Positions 50,536-53,881 of a stretch of DNA of 53,881 nucleotides are shown here, piece after piece. Position 1 is the stretch's first letter; every line of letters starts with the position of its first letter. Source of the DNA: Enterobacterales bacterium (GTDB lineage: Bacteria; Pseudomonadota; Gammaproteobacteria; Enterobacterales; Enterobacteriaceae); NCBI GenBank assembly GCA_015654925.1, contig JAATFX010000112.1:1-53881 (forward strand), written 5' to 3'. The translations under genes were made by a program, and so were the position numbers. Below the pieces are notes generated by a model that ran no database searches, was not told where the DNA came from, and was given only the letters and a program-made list of their open reading frames with translations.

Positions 50536-50942
50536 CTAACGACCTCAATAAAAAAGGGCTCTAATGTCGTTTCTTGTGTGTGGGCATTTTACGGGAAGGT
50601 TGCAGTACTGTAAACACGCTTAAGGTTTTGTCAGAAACATGTTTCGGGTTTTGGCAAATGAAATCTTAAGCTGGCTAAACTATAACAAAACATGAATATG
50701 CACAAAGGCTTAGAGTCAAAAAAAACTTTTCGCGGTTTTATCGGCATGATAAAGAATAACGCTGCGTTTTTAGCATCATTGCATTAACAAGACGATAGCA
50801 TTTTTCGACAAATAAGCTACAAGTTAGTCAATATGTCCGGTCAAAAATAATCAATCCGCTTAATTGTCACCCTGATGGCATAAAAACCGCATCGCATCCC
50901 GAAACAAAAAAAATAGGTTACGTATACCTTTCGGCGAGCTTT
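50536..50942. other. Intergenic region carrying the cyo promoter
   Basis: No gene is supported here. Both flanking genes are on the minus strand, so this holds the cyoA promoter and the ampG 3' end. TATAGT on the minus strand (plus 50679-50684) is a -10 candidate about 145 bases before cyoA, with no strong -35. The surrounding AT-rich DNA could hold ArcA or Fur sites, as known for cyo in E. coli, but no site is clear enough to name. Confidence 0.4.
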
Positions 50943-52430
50943 TTAATCGGCCGCCCGGGACCGTTGCAGGGCTAAAAAATCAAACCAGCATCCGGTAAGT
51001 ATACTCAACGCCAGAACGATGGCACCGCTTTCCCATAATAAATCCGTGGCGGGCGTTACCTGCATCCAGCCAAGGGCCTGCAGCACCAGCAGGATCAGCC
51101 CCGCACCGAGTAATGCCGCGCCGGCGGCCAGCAGGCGCAGCGCCCAGCGATAGGGGACGGCGAAGCTGTCGCGGCGCAAAAATGCGTCGGTTTCCTGGGT
51201 GAAGCGTAGCGTATCGCGGCACAATAACAGCAAGATAAGCCCGGGAAAAGCGGCCACGATGGAAAATACGTAAAACCAGGCCCAGCCGTGCAGCTCGACA
51301 AACCAGCCGGCCACAGGCCCGACGTAGACGCGGCCGATGGCTGACAGCGCGGAAAGCAGGGCAAACTGGGTGGCGGAAAAGGATTTATTGCACAAGGTCA
51401 TCAGCAGGGCCACGAAGGCCGCCGTTCCCATGCCGCCGCACAGATTTTCCACAAAAATCGCCGCGCCCATGGTCAATAAATGCTTATCTGTCACCGCCAG
51501 CACCCAATAGCCGGCATTGGATACCGCCTGCAATAATCCGAATAGCATCAGGGCGCGAAACAGCGACAGGCGCTGCATCAGCAAGCCGCCCATCAGGGTA
51601 CCGGCAATCGTGGCGATCAGTCCCAGCGATTTATTGACTACCCCCACCTCGCCGGCGGCAAAACCGACGCCGCGGATCAGGAACGTCGTGCTCAGGCTGC
51701 CGGCAAACGCATCCCCGAGTTTATAACAGACGATCAGCATCAGGATCAGCCAGGCGTTGTTGCGGCCGAAGAAATCTCGCAGCGGTTCGACTATCGCCTG
51801 TTCGAGCGTGCGCGGCGCCGGTATGGCGTCGTCCGGCTCGGGGGCGATGAATGCCACCACCACGCCGACCAGCATCAGGCCGGCCATCAGCCAGTAAGTG
51901 GCCTGCCACCCCAATAACCGGTCGGCCAACCACAGGGCCAGCCCGCCGGATACCAGCATCGCGATGCGATAGCCCAGGACCGAAACCGCGGCGCCGGTGC
52001 CGCGCTCCTGCGCCGGCAGCAGATCGGTTTTGTAGGCATCGAACGCAATGTCCTGGGATGCGGAGCAAAAGGCCACCCATACCGCCAGCAGCGCCAGCGC
52101 GACCAGGTCGTGAGACGGGTCGCGGGCGCCCATGGCGATCAGGCCCGCGATCAGCAGCAATTGGGTAATGATCAGCCAGCCGCGCCGCCGGCCAAACAGC
52201 GGCGGAGTATAGCGATCCATAACCGGGGACCAGAGGAATTTAAAGACATACGCCTGCCCTACCAATGAAAAGAAACCGATGGTTTTCAAATCCACGTTGG
52301 CCACCGTCATCCACGCCTGGAGCGTACCCGAGGTCAGGGCCAGGGGCAGCCCCGACGCGAACCCCAGGCACAATAAGATCAGCGATCGCGGCTGGGTGAG
52401 GGTGGCGAAACTTAGCGAGTGATTAGGCAT
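50943..52430 (-). CDS. ampG: Muropeptide permease AmpG
   Basis: Inner-membrane MFS permease importing GlcNAc-anhydromuramyl peptides for cell-wall recycling and, where present, ampC induction. 495 residues (E. coli 491) with about 14 hydrophobic segments. Conserved LGFASGLPLALTSGTLQAWM, FLWSPVMDRYTPPLFGRRRG and SASQDIAFDAYKTDLL are present. It is downstream of yajG on the same strand; a GC-rich hairpin (52460-52481, CTGCCCGC / GCGGGCAG) lies between them. Confidence 0.97.
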   Translation of the reverse strand: MPNHSLSFATLTQPRSLILLCLGFASGLPLALTSGTLQAWMTVANVDLKTIGFFSLVGQAYVFKFLWSPVMDRYTPPLFGRRRGWLIITQLLLIAGLIAMGARDPSHDLVALALLAVWVAFCSASQDIAFDAYKTDLLPAQERGTGAAVSVLGYRIAMLVSGGLALWLADRLLGWQATYWLMAGLMLVGVVVAFIAPEPDDAIPAPRTLEQAIVEPLRDFFGRNNAWLILMLIVCYKLGDAFAGSLSTTFLIRGVGFAAGEVGVVNKSLGLIATIAGTLMGGLLMQRLSLFRALMLFGLLQAVSNAGYWVLAVTDKHLLTMGAAIFVENLCGGMGTAAFVALLMTLCNKSFSATQFALLSALSAIGRVYVGPVAGWFVELHGWAWFYVFSIVAAFPGLILLLLCRDTLRFTQETDAFLRRDSFAVPYRWALRLLAAGAALLGAGLILLVLQALGWMQVTPATDLLWESGAIVLALSILTGCWFDFLALQRSRAAD

Positions 52431-52495
52431 TGGCTACTTTTCATTATATAGACCGGCATCTGCCCGCCGCGAAGCGGGCAGAGGAATGAAACAGA

Positions 52496-53074
52496 TTATT
52501 TGGCGTTTTCTTTGATAAAGGTGCTGATGCTGGTGTCTTGCGCCATGTCGCTGATGACGTCGCCTAACACGCTGTTGACCGCGTTGGTGATTTTTTGGTT
52601 GCTGGCGGTAAACGCGCCCTGGACATTATAGACCGATTGATAATGCTTGATCTGCTTGTTGCCGTTGCGGGCCTGGGCGATGATGGAAATATCGGCGCTG
52701 GTGGTGATGTTATAGCGCACATTGCCCTGCGATACATCGGCAAACAGCTTGTTGACGATAATCTGCAAATCGACATTGCCGTTGGGCCCGACCATATAAC
52801 CGCGGGCGGTCATCTGTTTTTCCAACACTTCTTGTAACAGAAAACGCAAATCGCGCGAGGGGGTAAGCACCACTAGCTGGCCGTCGCGGTTCACTTTGGC
52901 CAGCGCCTGATCCGGACGTTGATCGGCGCCGTTGATGCTGACGGTGGCGCCCATAATCGAAGGGTCCTGCTGCGGCAGCTCAATCTTCGGCGTCACTTCC
53001 AGCGTATTGCTGTTACCGGCACAGCCGGCAAGCAGCAGCGCGGCCAACAGGGGGAATAACATTTTTTTCAGCAT
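52496..53074 (-). CDS. yajG: YajG family lipoprotein
   Basis: Predicted outer-membrane lipoprotein of unknown function. The signal peptide MLKKMLFPLLAALLLAGC ends in lipobox LAGC (C18), followed by AGNSNT. An upstream in-frame ATG at 53092 lacks a ribosome-binding site; ATG 53074 has GAGAAGGCG and gives 192 residues, the E. coli length. It lies upstream of ampG and is divergent from bolA, as in E. coli. Confidence 0.94.
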   Translation of the reverse strand: MLKKMLFPLLAALLLAGCAGNSNTLEVTPKIELPQQDPSIMGATVSINGADQRPDQALAKVNRDGQLVVLTPSRDLRFLLQEVLEKQMTARGYMVGPNGNVDLQIIVNKLFADVSQGNVRYNITTSADISIIAQARNGNKQIKHYQSVYNVQGAFTASNQKITNAVNSVLGDVISDMAQDTSISTFIKENAK

Positions 53075-53319
53075 AATCGCCTTCTCAATCATTAAGATGC
53101 ACGGGGGTGAAATAAATTGGTCACATCATAACATCGCCGTTCGCCGGGGGAAGATCATAATCGCGTTAAATCATGCAACGCGTGGTTGCAGACGACGACG
53201 CCGGCGCACGGCAAAAAAGTCTCTTTTACAATTTGATAACTTCATATAATGTCAAAGCTGAAGTTTCGGCTTTTTAAGACAAAAATTTATGGCAATAGTG
53301 CTATGGCTAAATAAAAAGT

Positions 53320-53328
53320 CGGCTAAAG
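53320..53328 (+). promoter_or_regulatory. Possible gearbox-like -10 of bolA
   Basis: CGGCTAAAG, about 45 bases before the bolA start, resembles the gearbox -10 type (CGGCAAGTA) known for growth-rate-controlled bolA promoters. The matching upstream element is not clear. The rest of the 53075-53372 gap shows AT-rich DNA without a gene. Confidence 0.3.
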
Positions 53329-53372
53329 TTTAACAGTAGACAGCGCGCAGCCTACGCAGTAAGGAGAAAACC

Positions 53373-53687
53373 ATGTTTCGCGAGCAAATTGAAGCAAAAA
53401 TAAGGGCCGCGTTTGATCCGGTTTATCTGGAAGTCGTGGACGAGAGTTACCGGCATAACGTGCCGGCCGGATCGGAAAGTCATTTTAAGGTGGTGCTGGT
53501 CAGCGAAAGTTTCACCGGTGAACGCATCCTGAACCGCCATCGTTCCCTTTACGCCGTACTGGCGGAAGAATTGGCCGGGCCGGTGCATGCCCTGGCGCTG
53601 CACGCCTATACGCTCAAGGAATGGGCCAGCCTGCAAGATGCCGTGCCGGCTTCGCCGCCTTGTCGCGGCGCCAGGCTGATTGCCTGA
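53373..53687 (+). CDS. bolA: DNA-binding transcriptional regulator / iron-sulfur partner BolA
   Basis: Stress-induced morphogene regulator that also binds monothiol glutaredoxin with an iron-sulfur cluster. Class II KH-like fold; conserved [40 protein letters not shown] and [16 protein letters not shown] are present, with the histidine of the last segment as cluster ligand. It has 104 residues (E. coli 105). The ATG follows AAGGAG. It is monocistronic with a strong terminator. Confidence 0.97.
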   Translation: MFREQIEAKIRAAFDPVYLEVVDESYRHNVPAGSESHFKVVLVSESFTGERILNRHRSLYAVLAEELAGPVHALALHAYTLKEWASLQDAVPASPPCRGARLIA

Positions 53688-53723
53688 GCGGGATAGCCGC
53701 CGACGCGATGTTGGCAGCAAATT

Positions 53724-53747
53724 AACGGCCATTAGGCCGTTTTTTTT
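53724..53747 (+). terminator. Rho-independent terminator of bolA
   Basis: A 7-bp stem AACGGCC / GGCCGTT with loop ATTA is followed by eight T, 36 bases after the bolA stop. Confidence 0.92.
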
Positions 53748-53796
53748 GTTTTTTGTGCGCCGTCACGCTCTGTGCGCGGCAATTTACGCGCTGTTC

Positions 53797-53825
53797 TCGA
53801 CTCATAAACTCTATGCCGCTATAAT
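53797..53825 (+). promoter_or_regulatory. Sigma-70 promoter at the right edge
   Basis: TCGACT (53797-53802) and a perfect TATAAT (53820-53825) are spaced by 17 bases. The promoter reads out of the window; in E. coli the gene after bolA is tig (trigger factor), so it likely drives that gene. Confidence 0.65.
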
Positions 53826-53881
53826 GCCGCGTCTTATATTTCCGGAATGTATTCGGGATGCTTCTGACGACGACGGGGAAC

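Overview
The window is chromosomal DNA of an enterobacterium (order Enterobacterales). The backbone sbcC-sbcD / phoB-phoR / brnQ-proY / acpH / queA-tgt-yajC-secD-secF / nrdR-ribD-ribH-nusB-thiL-pgpA / yajO / dxs-ispA-xseB / thiI / yajL-panE / yajQ / yajR / cyoE-D-C-B-A / ampG-yajG / bolA follows the order known from Escherichia coli, and most proteins match E. coli lengths to within a few residues. GC-rich coding sequence, a VirK/YbjX protein, an inverse-autotransporter barrel and a large toxin-like protein suggest a host-associated lineage such as the Sodalis/Pectobacteriaceae side of the order. That placement is an inference.

Layout. 1-5.0 kb: sbcDC nuclease on the minus strand. 5.0-8.1 kb: phosphate-sensing phoBR behind a Pho box, followed by a translationally coupled periplasmic PstS-family protein. 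8.1-9.5 kb: a cobalamin-independent methionine-synthase-like gene behind tandem MetJ boxes. 9.9-12.7 kb: the amino-acid permeases brnQ and proY. 13.0-14.4 kb: a 2-Cys peroxiredoxin and acpH. 14.5-20.0 kb: queuosine genes and the Sec accessory operon. 20.4-22.9 kb: an accessory cassette of a short-chain dehydrogenase, an alpha/beta hydrolase and a divergent TetR regulator. 23.3-28.2 kb: lipoprotein yajI, then nrdR, riboflavin genes, nusB, thiL and pgpA. 28.2-31.8 kb: yajO, a dicarboxylate/amino-acid:cation symporter, an AT-rich stretch and an inverse autotransporter that consists of the barrel only. 31.8-38.8 kb: isoprenoid (dxs, ispA), xseB, thiI, yajL, panE and yajQ. 39.0-44.1 kb: an accessory island with a VirK/YbjX (DUF535) protein and a 1258-residue protein whose C-terminus carries the R / S-x-S / E-x-E signature of ADP-ribosyltransferase toxins. 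44.2-53.9 kb: yajR, the cytochrome bo3 operon, ampG, yajG, bolA, and a promoter that probably serves the next gene (tig in E. coli order).

Accessory genes sit at discrete junctions of an otherwise conserved backbone: phoR/brnQ, proY/acpH, secF/yajI, yajO/dxs and yajQ/yajR. The two observations most worth following up are the putative ADP-ribosylating toxin at 40365-44141 and a His-to-Asn change in CyoB at the position corresponding to the heme o3 ligand H419, in an otherwise intact oxidase operon. No tRNA, rRNA, CRISPR array, insertion sequence or prophage was seen.
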